From contig NZ_LT635493.1 in the NCBI RefSeq assembly GCF_900120405.1, forward strand, positions 347,037-411,036: a stretch of DNA of 64,000 nucleotides. Reading direction: 5' to 3'. A model generated the notes under the pieces. That model was not told where the DNA came from, made no database searches, and was given only the letters and a program-made list of their open reading frames with translations. The stretch is from Urinicoccus massiliensis (GTDB taxonomy: Bacteria; Bacillota; Clostridia; Tissierellales; Peptoniphilaceae). A program made the translations under genes and the position numbers. This document shows positions 18,507 through 27,008 of the stretch, one piece after another. Numbering within the stretch: position 1 is the first letter of the stretch; the number at the start of each line of letters is the position of its first letter.

Positions 18507-19848
18507 GAAAACCACCAACCGCTTAAAGCGCTATGCCCGGGTCATTGAAAGAAGGGCCTATATTGACCCCCAATTTTATGAGGACCACAAGATCAAACGG
18601 GGCCTGAGAAATAAAAATGGCACCGGGGTCCTGGTGGGAGTAACTGGGGTGGCTGACGTTGTGGGCTATGCCTACGAGGATGGGAAAAAAATTCCCACTC
18701 CCGGCCGCCTGGACTACCGGGGCTATTCCGTAGAAGAAATTTTAAAGGGGGCCCGGGAAAGACAAAGCCACGCCTTTGAAGAAGTTTCCTACCTCCTACT
18801 TTTTGGTCAACTCCCCACACAAGAAGACCTGGACCTCTACCACGAAACCCTCTGGTCCCTAACCGCCCTGCCAGGAGGCTACCTGGAAGATGTCATCTTA
18901 AAGACGGCCAATAAAAACCTCATGAACAAGATCATGCAGTCGGTCCTCTCCCTCTACTCCTATGACCCGGACCCAGACAATACAGAAATTTTTAACGTCT
19001 TAAACCAATCCCTGGGCCTCATTGCCAAGATGCCCATGATTCTAGCCTACTGCTATGCGGCCAAACGCCACTATGTCGATGACGCCTCCCTGATTATCCA
19101 CCGGCCCAAAAGCAACTACGACCCGGCAGAAAACCTCCTCCATATGATCCGGCCCGACTCTTCCTTTACAGAAGAAGAAGCCCAAATCCTGGACACCCTT
19201 ATGGTCCTCCATGCAGAACACGGCGGTGGGAACAACTCCGCCTTTGCCACCCATGTGGTATCCTCTTCTGGAACAGACTCCTACAGTGCCATTACCACAG
19301 CCCTGGGATCCTTAAAGGGGCCCCGGCACGGTGGGGCCAACCTCATGGTGGACTCCATGGTGGCAGACTTAAAGGACAAGGCTAGCGATTGGACCAAGGC
19401 CGGCCAGGTAAAAAAATACCTGGAAGCCGTCTTGGACAAAAAAGCCTTTGACCGGTCCGGCCTGATCTACGGCCTGGGCCATGCCGTCTACACCCTAAGC
19501 GACCCCCGGGCCCTCCTCTTGAAAGAAAGAGCCCGGACCCTGGCCCAATCCAAAAATTGTCCAGAAGAATACCAGCTCATTGAAAATATTGAAAAAATTG
19601 GTGGAGACCTCATAGCTGAAAAATTTGCCCTTCCCCATCCGGCACCGGCCAATGTTGACCTCTACTCGGGGCTGATCTTCCACCTCTTAGGCATACCCAG
19701 AGACCTCTTTACCCCTATTTTTGCCCTGTCCCGGACCACAGGTTGGTGTGCCCACCGCTTGGAACAAGTCCTGGATAAAAAAATTATGCGGCCGGCCTAC
19801 CTAACCCTCAACCAACCCCAAAAATACCTTCCCATGGAAGACCGTTAA
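18499..19848 (+). CDS. Citrate synthase
   Basis: Condenses acetyl-CoA and oxaloacetate. 449 residues, longer than the classical ~380-residue bacterial enzymes because of an N-terminal extension, as in many clostridial members. Active-site segments are HAEHGGGNNSAF (near 232), GLGHAVYTLSDPR (near 320) and ANVDLYSGLIF (near 383), holding the usual His, His and Asp. The substrate arginine region RTTGWCAHRLEQ is near the end. With the two genes before it, this makes the oxidative arm to 2-oxoglutarate, which in an anaerobe mainly feeds glutamate synthesis. No succinyl-CoA-forming genes are present in the window. Confidence 0.92.
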   Translation: MDKKTTNRLKRYARVIERRAYIDPQFYEDHKIKRGLRNKNGTGVLVGVTGVADVVGYAYEDGKKIPTPGRLDYRGYSVEEILKGARERQSHAFEEVSYLLLFGQLPTQEDLDLYHETLWSLTALPGGYLEDVILKTANKNLMNKIMQSVLSLYSYDPDPDNTEIFNVLNQSLGLIAKMPMILAYCYAAKRHYVDDASLIIHRPKSNYDPAENLLHMIRPDSSFTEEEAQILDTLMVLHAEHGGGNNSAFATHVVSSSGTDSYSAITTALGSLKGPRHGGANLMVDSMVADLKDKASDWTKAGQVKKYLEAVLDKKAFDRSGLIYGLGHAVYTLSDPRALLLKERARTLAQSKNCPEEYQLIENIEKIGGDLIAEKFALPHPAPANVDLYSGLIFHLLGIPRDLFTPIFALSRTTGWCAHRLEQVLDKKIMRPAYLTLNQPQKYLPMEDR

Positions 19849-19862
19849 TCCTCCTGACCATC

Positions 19863-19891
19863 TTGACTTATCCCTTTAAATTCAATATACT
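19863..19891 (+). promoter_or_regulatory. Promoter of murJ
   Basis: TTGACT, 17-nt spacer, TATACT, directly after the citrate synthase gene, about 27 nt before the murJ start. Confidence 0.75.
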
Positions 19892-19917
19892 TTTACTTTA
19901 GATATGAAGGAGGTATC

Positions 19918-21513
19918 ATGGAAGAACAAGCAAAAAATCTGGCAAAATCCACAGCAGCCATTATCATCTTTTCCCTTTTAGGTAAATTTTTCGGCCTGGG
20001 CCGGGAAACCCTAATTGCCTACCAATATGGGTCCGGCATGGAAAAGGCTGCCTGGACTGTTGCCCAATCGTCTACAGGCCTGATGAGTGCCTTGATTACA
20101 GAGGCCATTGCCACAACCTTTATTCCACAATTGCAAAAAGTCAACCTTAACGAGGGCCCCGGAGCCAAGGATAAATTTACATCCAATATGATTTCCGTAT
20201 CCCTGGTTTTGGCCATTGTTGTGGCAAGTCTGGGTATCATCTTTGCCCCGGCCATTGCCAACATTACAGGAGGAGGCTTCGACCCCGAAACCAAGGCCTT
20301 GACCATTGTCCTCATCCGCTACTCCATGCCCTTAATTATTTTTGCAGCCACCGTGGGAATTTTTACCGGCTACCTACAATTTAACAACCTCTTTGCCGCA
20401 GCGGGAGCCGTCAACCTGCCCTATAACATCATCTACATCATCTACCTGGTCTTTTTGACCCCCGCCTTTGGTATCAAGGGTCTGGCTGCCATTTCCGTCT
20501 TGGCCGTCCTATCCCAGGTCCTGTTTTTGATCCCCTCGATTTTAAAGGCAGACTTCCACTTTAAACCCATCCTGAACTTCAAGGACAAGTACACCCAACA
20601 AGCCTTGATTTTAGCCATGCCAGTCCTGGTGTCCGTTTCCATCAACAATATCAACACCATCTTTAACAAGTACCTGGCAACAGGCTTGGGAAATGCCGCC
20701 GTCAGCCGGCTGGACTATGCCAACAAGATCAACCTGGTCATCCTGGGCATCTTCATCACCGCTATTACCTCTGTGGTCTTCCCGGCCATGAGTCGGGCCT
20801 TTGCCGAAAAAAATTATCTCCTGGGCAAGCAAATCATGAATGGGTCCGTTAAAAGCGTACTTTTAATCACAGTCCCATCCACCATTGGTATGGCCGTCTT
20901 GGCCCGACCCATTATTGAAATTGCCCTCCAATACGGGGCCTTTACCCCGGAAGACACCTTGGAAACAGCCAAGGTTTTGGTCTTCTACTCCCCAGTTTTG
21001 ATCTTTTTGTCCATTAACAACGTCCTAAACCGGGTCTTCTTTTCCATCCAGGACACCAAGACCCCCTTCTACATCGGCATGTGTAACGTGGCCATCAACG
21101 TCAGCCTCAACCTCTTAGTTGTCCACATCCTAGGCGTTCGAGGCCTGGCCGGCAGCGTCACCATCGCCACCACAGTTGCCTGCGGCCTCCGCTTTATCAT
21201 CCTGCGTAAACGCATTGGCCACCTGGGCATGTCCTCCTACCTCCGGGCCATTATCAAAACCTGCCTGGCTGGTGTTATCATGGCCATCTTTTGTTCCGTG
21301 ACCTTCTTCCCCTTGGAAATGGTCCTGGCAGGCCTCTTAACCGGAGCCAAACTCCGCCTGGCCAAGTTGGCCCTCTTACTCCTTGTGGCCCTTTGCTCCG
21401 CCTTCCTCTATGGCCTGGTCCTCTACTTCCTAGGCTTTAGAGAAGTGAAAGACATCGTCCACCTAGTCAGCAGTAAGTTGGAAGCTCGGAAGAAAAGAAA
21501 GGCTTTAAATTAA
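19918..21513 (+). CDS. murJ: Lipid II flippase MurJ (MviN family)
   Basis: 531 residues with about 14 transmembrane helices. N-terminal FSLLGKFFGLGRETLIAYQYG and the GLMSALITEAIATTFIP segment match the MurJ signature, where charged residues line the lipid II cavity. MurJ moves lipid-linked peptidoglycan precursor across the membrane. Starts at ATG 19918 after AAGGAGG. It stands alone with its own promoter. A degenerate mobile-element remnant follows it and appears to supply its terminator. Confidence 0.92.
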   Translation: MEEQAKNLAKSTAAIIIFSLLGKFFGLGRETLIAYQYGSGMEKAAWTVAQSSTGLMSALITEAIATTFIPQLQKVNLNEGPGAKDKFTSNMISVSLVLAIVVASLGIIFAPAIANITGGGFDPETKALTIVLIRYSMPLIIFAATVGIFTGYLQFNNLFAAAGAVNLPYNIIYIIYLVFLTPAFGIKGLAAISVLAVLSQVLFLIPSILKADFHFKPILNFKDKYTQQALILAMPVLVSVSINNINTIFNKYLATGLGNAAVSRLDYANKINLVILGIFITAITSVVFPAMSRAFAEKNYLLGKQIMNGSVKSVLLITVPSTIGMAVLARPIIEIALQYGAFTPEDTLETAKVLVFYSPVLIFLSINNVLNRVFFSIQDTKTPFYIGMCNVAINVSLNLLVVHILGVRGLAGSVTIATTVACGLRFIILRKRIGHLGMSSYLRAIIKTCLAGVIMAIFCSVTFFPLEMVLAGLLTGAKLRLAKLALLLLVALCSAFLYGLVLYFLGFREVKDIVHLVSSKLEARKKRKALN

Positions 21514-21519
21514 AAAAAT

Positions 21520-21539
21520 GAGAACCCCTAGGGGTTCTC
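21520..21539 (+). terminator. Perfect palindrome after murJ, terminator stem without T tract
   Basis: GAGAACCCCTAGGGGTTCTC is perfectly self-complementary but followed only by TTAACG. The stem abuts the mini-element, which may have displaced the original U tract. Confidence 0.5.
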
Positions 21540-21543
21540 TTAA

Positions 21544-21641
21544 CGTCCATGATAAATGTTGGAGTCCACCTAGACCCCAACATTTATTTTTTCCATAAAA
21601 AGGGCAAGAATGGATCCCACCCCATCACTTGACAAGGAGCC
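21544..21641. mobile_element. Degenerate ISL3-derived mini-element (MITE-like)
   Basis: About 100 bp matching both ends of the complete ISL3 element at 33230-34579 with the transposase missing. The left side shares ATAAATGTTGG, CCTAGAC, CCAACATTTATTTTTT and CCATAAAA. The right side shares the AAGAATG.ATC.CACCCCA core and a TTGACAAgGAgCC end. Several substitutions show it is old. The left-end hairpin plus T6 (21550-21592) also makes a good intrinsic terminator for murJ. Confidence 0.75.
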
Positions 21642-21670
21642 TTTTCCTAAGAATAACTAGAAACTCCAAA

Positions 21671-21706
21671 AAGAAAAAGTCGGAACCATGATTCCGACTT
21701 TTTCTT
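21671..21706. terminator. Bidirectional terminator
   Basis: 15-bp arms (AAGAAAAAGTCGGAA and complement) around CCATGA, with A/T tracts on both sides. It serves the LRR gene on the minus strand and any remaining murJ read-through. Confidence 0.85.
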
Positions 21707-21725
21707 TTGCTTCTATTCTCTTCTT

Positions 21726-24446
21726 TTAATAGTTTACAACTTGCTTGATGGTTACTTGTTGACTTCCTTGATCCCAGAAAATATCTTTTCCATCTTTTAA
21801 ACCAAGACATCTTGCAAAGTTCCCGACAGGTATCATGGTTCGATCATTTTTGATTTGTGGTTTTACATCACTTTCAAATTTTTCTCCATTGACATAGAAA
21901 ATATTACTGTCTAGAGAGACCTTTACTTCCTTGTCCTTATTTTTTAAGATGGCCATCCTAGCTTCCTTGTCCCAGCGGACATCAAAGCCCATGGCTTCTC
22001 CAACAAACCTCAACGGAATATAGGTCCTGTCCTTGTCTGCATAGGCGGCTACATCCATTTCCACTTCCTTGGACTCCCCATTGATGATCCGGGTCAGTTT
22101 TTTCGATCCAATTTTTATCATTGTTTCTAGGGTCATTTGATTTGTTTTCTTCACTTCTACAGGTTTTTGCCCTTGTCTTTCTGGTGCCAGGACAAAAAAC
22201 CGGATTCCAGGAGCTTGGGGTGTAGGTTGAGGTGCAGGTTTGGGTACGACTTGTCCTGCTGCATTTTTATTTGCTGCGTCTTTGGCCTTGGCGTCTTCTA
22301 CTGCCTTGGCAACGTCGCCTTTTGTTTCTGCATTGTCAACCTTACCCTTGGCTTCTTTCTTTTCGCTTTCACTTAGGTTGGGAAGTTGGTCAATTTCTGT
22401 CTTGGCTTTTTCTTTGGCTTTAGCTAAATCTATCAATTTTACATCTATGCTAGCGATTTCTTTTGGATTGTCGCATAGTTGATATTGAAAGATGAATACT
22501 TTCGTCTGTCCATCCCATTCCATTCCACTCGCTGTTGGAGTTAAGCCAGCTACTGGCCCTTGAATTTTGCTTGCATCAAATCCTGGAGGAAATTCTATGA
22601 TTGAACTTCCTTTAGGGACATTTATAGTATATTTTTGCCTTAAATCCTTTTTATTATCCTCTATGGGCCTACTAGGTAGCTTTAAGGTTGTTAGTTGGTT
22701 GTACTGACAGTATAAATGGGTAAGTGATGGGCTTTGACTGACATCTAAGGATGTTAGTTGATTAGAACTACAAGCTAAATACATAAGTGCTGGGTTATGG
22801 CTGACATCTAAGGTTGTTAGTTGGTTGATGTCACAATATAAGTTTGTAAGTGACGGGCTTTGACTGACATCTAAGGTTGTTAGTTGGTTGGAAGTACAAA
22901 CTAAGTCCTTAAGTGATGGTTTGTGACTGACATCTAAGGTTGTTAATTGGTTAGTCCTACAATCTAATCTCTCAAGGGCTGGGTTCTTACTGACATCTAA
23001 GGTTGTTAATTGGTTTCTGTAACAAGATAAGTTTGTGAGTGCTGGGTTTTGACTGATATCTACGGATGTTAGTTGGTTGATCTCACAATATAAGTTTGTA
23101 AGTGACGGGCTTTGACTGACATCTAAGGATGTTAGTTGATTGGAGCTACAAACTAAATACGTAAGTGATGGGTTGTGACTGACATCTAAGGATGTTAGTT
23201 GGTTGGAACTACAAACTAAGTTCTTAAGTGATGGTTTGTGACTGACATCTAAGGTTGTTAGTTGGTTGGAACTACAATTTAAGTCCTTAAGTGATGGTTT
23301 GTGACTGACATCTAAGGATGTTAATTGGTTGGAACTACAAGCTAAATACGTAAGGGCTGGGTTGTGACTGACATCTAAAGCTGTTAGTTGGTTTCTATTA
23401 CAATCTAAATCCATAAGGGCTGGGTTGTGACTGACATCTAAGGATGTTAGTTGATTAGAACTACAAGCTAAATACATAAGTGACGGGCTTTGACTGACAT
23501 CTAAGGATGTTAATTGGTTGTTACCACAATATAAACCTGTAAGTAATGGGTTGTGACTGACATCTAAGGTTGTTAGTTGGTTGATGTAACAAGATAATCT
23601 TGTAAGTGATGGGTTGTGACTGATATCTAAGGATGTTAGTTGGTTGGAGCCACACTTTAAATCCTTAAGTTCTGGGTTCTGACTGACATCTAAGGTTGTT
23701 AGTTGGTTGGTGTAACAAGATAATCTTGTAAGTGATGGGTTGTGACTGATATCTAAGGATGTTAGTTGGTTGGAGCCACAATTTAAATCCTTAAGTTCTG
23801 GGTTCTGACTGACATCTAAGGATGTTAGTTGGTTGGAAGTACAAACTAAGTCCTTAAGTGATGGTTTGTGACTGACATCTAAGGTTGTTAATTGGTTAGC
23901 CCTACAATCTAATCTCTCAAGGGCTGGGTTCTGACTGACATCTAAGGTTGTTAGTTGGTTTCTATTACAATCTAAATACGTAAGTGACGGGCTTTGACTG
24001 ACATCTAAGGATGTTAATTGGTTGTTACCACAATATAAATTTGTAAGTAATGGGTTGTGACTGACATCTAAGGTTGTTAGTTGGTTTCTATTACAAGCTA
24101 AATACGTAAGTGACGGGCTTTGACTGACATCTAAGGATGTTAATTGGTTATTGCTACACTGAAGCATTCCTAAGTTGGTAAAATACTCAATCCCTTTTAA
24201 GCTTGCAACGCCTTTACTCATGACGTTAATTGTTTTAACAGCATTACGTTCATCCTGACTTAGGATCTTATTTTTATCTCCGTCAATTTCTTCTACATAC
24301 TCCCTAAAATTCGCATCCGGGAAGTTGCTTTCGTTAATGGCTACATCTCCTGCTGCATAGACTTTTGCAACATTGAACGGTAGTGCCGTTATGACCATCG
24401 CTAAGACAAGAGCTATCCCCATGGTTTTCTTTAAGCTTTCTTTCAT
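21726..24446 (-). CDS. Secreted leucine-rich-repeat protein with stalk domain
   Basis: About 906 residues from MKESLKKTMG. GGAGGG precedes ATG 24446, so a start ten codons upstream is rejected. Signal peptide ends near KVYAAG. A ~60-residue cap (INESNFPDANFREYVEE...) is followed by 23 complete 21-residue repeats of the form LTxLDVSxxPxLxxLxCxxNQ. Each unit has one Cys and the units differ mainly at solvent-exposed positions. Then come a short beta region, a helical KAKEKAKTEIDQLPNLSE segment resembling GA/FIVAR-type modules, and a copper-amine-oxidase-N-like domain (RTYIPLRFVGEAMGFDVRW). No transmembrane anchor or LPxTG is seen. Likely a surface ligand-binding protein (inference). Possible promoter: TTGACA at 24560-24555, poor -10. 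Confidence 0.88.
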   Translation of the reverse strand: MKESLKKTMGIALVLAMVITALPFNVAKVYAAGDVAINESNFPDANFREYVEEIDGDKNKILSQDERNAVKTINVMSKGVASLKGIEYFTNLGMLQCSNNQLTSLDVSQSPSLTYLACNRNQLTTLDVSHNPLLTNLYCGNNQLTSLDVSQSPSLTYLDCNRNQLTTLDVSQNPALERLDCRANQLTTLDVSHKPSLKDLVCTSNQLTSLDVSQNPELKDLNCGSNQLTSLDISHNPSLTRLSCYTNQLTTLDVSQNPELKDLKCGSNQLTSLDISHNPSLTRLSCYINQLTTLDVSHNPLLTGLYCGNNQLTSLDVSQSPSLMYLACSSNQLTSLDVSHNPALMDLDCNRNQLTALDVSHNPALTYLACSSNQLTSLDVSHKPSLKDLNCSSNQLTTLDVSHKPSLKNLVCSSNQLTSLDVSHNPSLTYLVCSSNQLTSLDVSQSPSLTNLYCEINQLTSVDISQNPALTNLSCYRNQLTTLDVSKNPALERLDCRTNQLTTLDVSHKPSLKDLVCTSNQLTTLDVSQSPSLTNLYCDINQLTTLDVSHNPALMYLACSSNQLTSLDVSQSPSLTHLYCQYNQLTTLKLPSRPIEDNKKDLRQKYTINVPKGSSIIEFPPGFDASKIQGPVAGLTPTASGMEWDGQTKVFIFQYQLCDNPKEIASIDVKLIDLAKAKEKAKTEIDQLPNLSESEKKEAKGKVDNAETKGDVAKAVEDAKAKDAANKNAAGQVVPKPAPQPTPQAPGIRFFVLAPERQGQKPVEVKKTNQMTLETMIKIGSKKLTRIINGESKEVEMDVAAYADKDRTYIPLRFVGEAMGFDVRWDKEARMAILKNKDKEVKVSLDSNIFYVNGEKFESDVKPQIKNDRTMIPVGNFARCLGLKDGKDIFWDQGSQQVTIKQVVNY
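22695..24143 (-). repeat. Tandem 63-bp coding repeats (23 units)
   Basis: Each 63-bp unit encodes one 21-residue LRR. Many adjacent units share long identical stretches (for example GACTGACATCTAAGG), while the variable codons are shuffled between units. Such an array is prone to copy-number change by recombination. Confidence 0.9.
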
Positions 24447-24476
24447 GCTATCCCTCCAAGGTATTTTTACTTTCAA

Positions 24477-24962
24477 TTTGTTCCTCTTTTTGAACCATCT
24501 ACTCCGAATTATTAATCTTTTCCTATATAAATCTAATCATATATACATATATATTGTCAAGATATTTTGCCTTTAATTGGCTATAAATCGCCATTTATGT
24601 CTACTTTTTTAGTGCTGATTGAACTGCCTTCTCAGTTCTTTTACCTTGTCTATTGTCTTTGCCTAAAAAAAGACTCGATCTTGTCTTTCTTCTATCTGGC
24701 CAGGGTCTTTTTAATTCCCCTACCAAGGAGTCTTTCCCGGCCGGGCTTATTCCATTCCACACTTTCACTACTGTCTTTTGACATTTCTTCCGACTTGGCT
24801 TCTTTTGAAATGAAGATCCTGATTTCTTTCCCTGGTCTATCCCATATCAAATAAGAGGCCTGTGAACGTTTGGGCTCTAGCATGAAAAAAAGAGTGGCCA
24901 TTTTGAAGGGCCTTTCTCTTGTTTTGTTTAAAATCCTTCTTTTGAGTTTTACTCTAAACGCT
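24477..24962. other. Intergenic region, no confident gene
   Basis: Holds the upstream region of the LRR gene. Two weak open frames exist (69 codons, minus, 24901-24692; 35 codons, plus, from 24882) but neither has a good ribosome site or a recognisable product. Confidence 0.5.
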
Positions 24963-24991
24963 ATTTATTTATTGAATATCAATAAATAAAT
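24963..24991. promoter_or_regulatory. Inverted repeat, candidate operator
   Basis: Perfect 13-bp arms (ATTTATTTATTGA and complement) around ATA, ending one base before the -35 of the next operon. A plausible site for the XRE regulator encoded in that operon. Confidence 0.5.
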
Positions 24992-24992
24992 G

Positions 24993-25020
24993 TTGACTTT
25001 CAATAAAAACTTGCTATACT
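24993..25020 (+). promoter_or_regulatory. Promoter of the DUF2975/XRE operon
   Basis: TTGACT, 16-nt spacer, TATACT, about 40 nt before the first ATG. Confidence 0.75.
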
Positions 25021-25059
25021 ATACTTAAGCTTTATCCATTGAACTTTTCGAGGTGATTT

Positions 25060-25530
25060 ATGAAAAAATTTAGAGTTTACTTTATTGGAGGTCTTTTAAT
25101 CCTGGCCATGGCCCTTTGCCTGGGCCTGGCCTACGGAGGGTTCAAGCTTTCCTATATGGTCCTCTCCGTGACCCCTCAATTTTATAACATGCACATCCCC
25201 ATGCTGGTCCTGTGTGAGGCCATGGTTCTTTGCCTAATTCTTGGCCTAGTCTTTGGTTTTTTGGCCCTTGTGGCCTATGGCCGGGACCAAATCTTTGACC
25301 GGAAGATGCTTTTCTACCTCCAGGGGACTTCTTTGTCCTTTGTGGGAATCTGCATCCTGGCCGTCTTGGCCATTGTCTTTACAAACTTCAACCTGGACGG
25401 GTCCATTACTAACCTAGCCTTTATGGGCCTCTTTCTCCTGGCCCTGCTTTTGAACCAGGTCTTTTTACTCCTGGCTGACCTAATCCGGCAAGGTATGACC
25501 CTAAAAGAAGAAAACGACTTAACAATATGA
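25060..25530 (+). CDS. DUF2975-type four-helix membrane protein
   Basis: 156 residues with four hydrophobic helices (about 8-28, 47-70, 88-108, 117-140) and a short charged end (LKEENDLTI). Size, topology and the following small XRE gene match DUF2975 proteins, which are usually paired with a YozG-like regulator. The biochemical role of the family is unknown. Starts at ATG 25060. The next start lies within ten bases of its stop. Confidence 0.75.
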   Translation: MKKFRVYFIGGLLILAMALCLGLAYGGFKLSYMVLSVTPQFYNMHIPMLVLCEAMVLCLILGLVFGFLALVAYGRDQIFDRKMLFYLQGTSLSFVGICILAVLAIVFTNFNLDGSITNLAFMGLFLLALLLNQVFLLLADLIRQGMTLKEENDLTI

Positions 25531-25537
25531 GGTGACT

Positions 25538-25768
25538 ATGGGAAAAATAATTGTTGATCTAGATGTTGCCTTGGCCAAAAAGAAAATGACCCTGACAGAA
25601 CTTTCTGACCAAGTGGGCATCAGCCTATCCAACCTGTCTATTTTAAAAACCAACAAGGCCAAGGCCATCCGCTTTTCCACCCTATCGGAGATTTGCCGGG
25701 TCCTGTCTTGCGATGTTGGAGACCTATTACGCTATGAGGAGGATGAAGATGACGAAAAAAACCTATAA
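25538..25768 (+). CDS. Small XRE-family transcriptional regulator (YozG-like)
   Basis: 76 residues from MGKIIVDLD, with GAGGTG just upstream; a GTG at 25532 overlaps that site and is less likely. Residues ~10-68 form a five-helix HTH (MTLTELSDQVGISLSNLSILKT...STLSEICRVLSCDVGDLL), matching the HTH_26/YozG type that accompanies DUF2975 membrane proteins. It probably regulates its own operon, perhaps through the 13-bp inverted repeat beside the -35 element. Confidence 0.85.
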   Translation: MGKIIVDLDVALAKKKMTLTELSDQVGISLSNLSILKTNKAKAIRFSTLSEICRVLSCDVGDLLRYEEDEDDEKNL

Positions 25769-26216
25769 ACGATGCCTTCTAATTATGATTCTTATAGGCC
25801 TTTGCCTGGTCCCTGTCCTTTACGCCCAGTCGGACCACCGGCCCCAGGCCGTCAAGGAGGTGGCCTATGAGTTTCAGGTCCCCCTGTCTAAGGATGTCAA
25901 GCGTTTAAAGGAAATGTACAAGGAGCCGGACTTTCACGGAGATGGCGAAGCGGGAATCCTCCTGTCTGCCAAGGCAGAAGAAATTAAGTTCATAGAAGGC
26001 CAGCTAAGCCCCTATGAGGTGGATAAAAATTCCAAAGAATTTCAAGCTCTTGAAGGCTGCTTAACAGCTTTGAACCGTCGGGGCTTTCTACCAGGCTTAA
26101 GTGAAATCAGCCGGGCCTATTTTAAACAAACCACCGACTACCGCTATGGAAACTTCATTGGCCTGCTGATTGATGAAAAGACCAATAAAATTTTATATGT
26201 CCGTTGGGACACTTGA
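25749..26216 (+). CDS. Exported protein of unknown function
   Basis: About 155 residues. GAGGAGG lies 6 nt before ATG 25749, so this start is chosen over in-frame ATGs upstream; the gene overlaps the XRE gene by 20 bp. One hydrophobic N-terminal segment (RCLLIMILIGLCLVPVLYAQS) looks like a signal peptide with an LYAQ cleavage site. The mature part contains EVAYEFQVPLSKDVKRL and ends FIGLLIDEKTNKILYVRW. No known domain recognised. Third member of the DUF2975/XRE operon. Confidence 0.7.
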   Translation: MTKKTYKRCLLIMILIGLCLVPVLYAQSDHRPQAVKEVAYEFQVPLSKDVKRLKEMYKEPDFHGDGEAGILLSAKAEEIKFIEGQLSPYEVDKNSKEFQALEGCLTALNRRGFLPGLSEISRAYFKQTTDYRYGNFIGLLIDEKTNKILYVRWDT

Positions 26217-26220
26217 GCCT

Positions 26221-26258
26221 AAAAAAAGAGGACGCCCCTAGAAGCTTCCTCTTTTTTT
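26221..26258 (+). terminator. Terminator of the DUF2975/XRE operon
   Basis: AAAAAAAGAGG and CCTCTTTTTTT arms after the stop at 26216; the symmetric A/T tracts allow use in both directions. Confidence 0.8.
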
Positions 26259-26274
26259 GTCCCCTTAAAGGAGA

Positions 26275-26928
26275 TTAAATTAAATACTGCTTAAAGTAGC
26301 CCTGGTCCCGGACCAGGATTTTTTTCCCTTCCATTTGGATGATGCCCTCCTCCTTGAGCTTGTGGAGGATTCGGTTGACGGAATTGGGGGTTGAAATCCC
26401 ACAAAAGGCCGCCAGGTCGTCATTGGTAATAACCAGGTCAATTAGGGCTCCCCCCTGGGCCTCCACGCCAAACTCCCGGGCCATGTAATAGAGAAAGCTG
26501 CTTACAGCGCCAATTTTTCCATTCATCAGCATCATCCTCTGCCGGAGGATGGCCATGTTTAAATTTCGCCGGTAGTAGTCCTTGATGAAGTCCTGCAATT
26601 TTGGGTTTTCATTGATAATATCCCAAAATTCTACCCGGGGTACAGGGTAGTAGCTGGCGGTTTCCGACTCCACCCGGATTGACAGGGGGGAGTCTGTTGT
26701 ATCGCTGTATTCATCCTTTAAAATGGATACAATGTCCGGCCCCTTGAGATAGGAGAGGTTGAACTTCCGCCCATCTCTCTGGAGGATGGAGGTTTTGACA
26801 ATCCCCTCTTTCAGGACATAAGTATGGGATTGTTCAGAGCCCTGGTAAATAATATGGGACTTTCTCTTTTTTGTTTGAATCTTGTAGTTTTTTTGATCCA
26901 GAAGGTCAATTAGGTATTTATAGTCCAT
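26275..26928 (-). CDS. Crp/Fnr-family regulator, candidate regulator of larAD
   Basis: 217 residues from MDYKYLIDLL. The longer frame to 27096 runs through the divergent promoter region and is rejected. N-terminal cNMP-binding-like beta barrel (HIIYQGSEQSHTYVLKEGIVKTSI). C-terminal winged helix with ITNDDLAAFCGISTPNSVNRILHKLKEEGIIQM near 165-200. No Fnr-type cysteine cluster is seen. It is transcribed away from larA-larD with a shared 140-bp region. In Lactobacillus plantarum a Crp/Fnr-type protein, LarR, activates the lar operon, so this protein is the obvious candidate regulator here. That is inference from position and family. Confidence 0.82.
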   Translation of the reverse strand: MDYKYLIDLLDQKNYKIQTKKRKSHIIYQGSEQSHTYVLKEGIVKTSILQRDGRKFNLSYLKGPDIVSILKDEYSDTTDSPLSIRVESETASYYPVPRVEFWDIINENPKLQDFIKDYYRRNLNMAILRQRMMLMNGKIGAVSSFLYYMAREFGVEAQGGALIDLVITNDDLAAFCGISTPNSVNRILHKLKEEGIIQMEGKKILVRDQGYFKQYLI

Positions 26929-26954
26929 CTTTCCACCCATTCGCTTATTTTTAT

Positions 26955-26966
26955 TAACAAATGTTA
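26955..26966. promoter_or_regulatory. Candidate Crp/Fnr-type operator
   Basis: Palindrome TAACA-AA-TGTTA between the divergent regulator and larA, about 50 nt upstream of the larA -10. Confidence 0.4.
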
Positions 26967-26999
26967 TCATACTTTGTGCTTTTTTTCCATTTTTTCTTG

Positions 27000-27008
27000 T
27001 GCTATAGT
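27000..27008 (+). promoter_or_regulatory. Extended -10 promoter of larA-larD
   Basis: TGC-TATAGT without a good -35, which fits an activator-dependent promoter. Confidence 0.45.

Noticed and set aside
24692-24901. 69-codon minus-strand frame in the region upstream of the DUF2975 operon
   Set aside because: Only a weak AAAGG before the start and no recognisable family; kept as unassigned intergenic DNA.
24882-24989. 35-codon plus-strand frame encoding one hydrophobic helix
   Set aside because: No ribosome site; its stop lies in the inverted repeat next to the promoter, so coding is doubtful.
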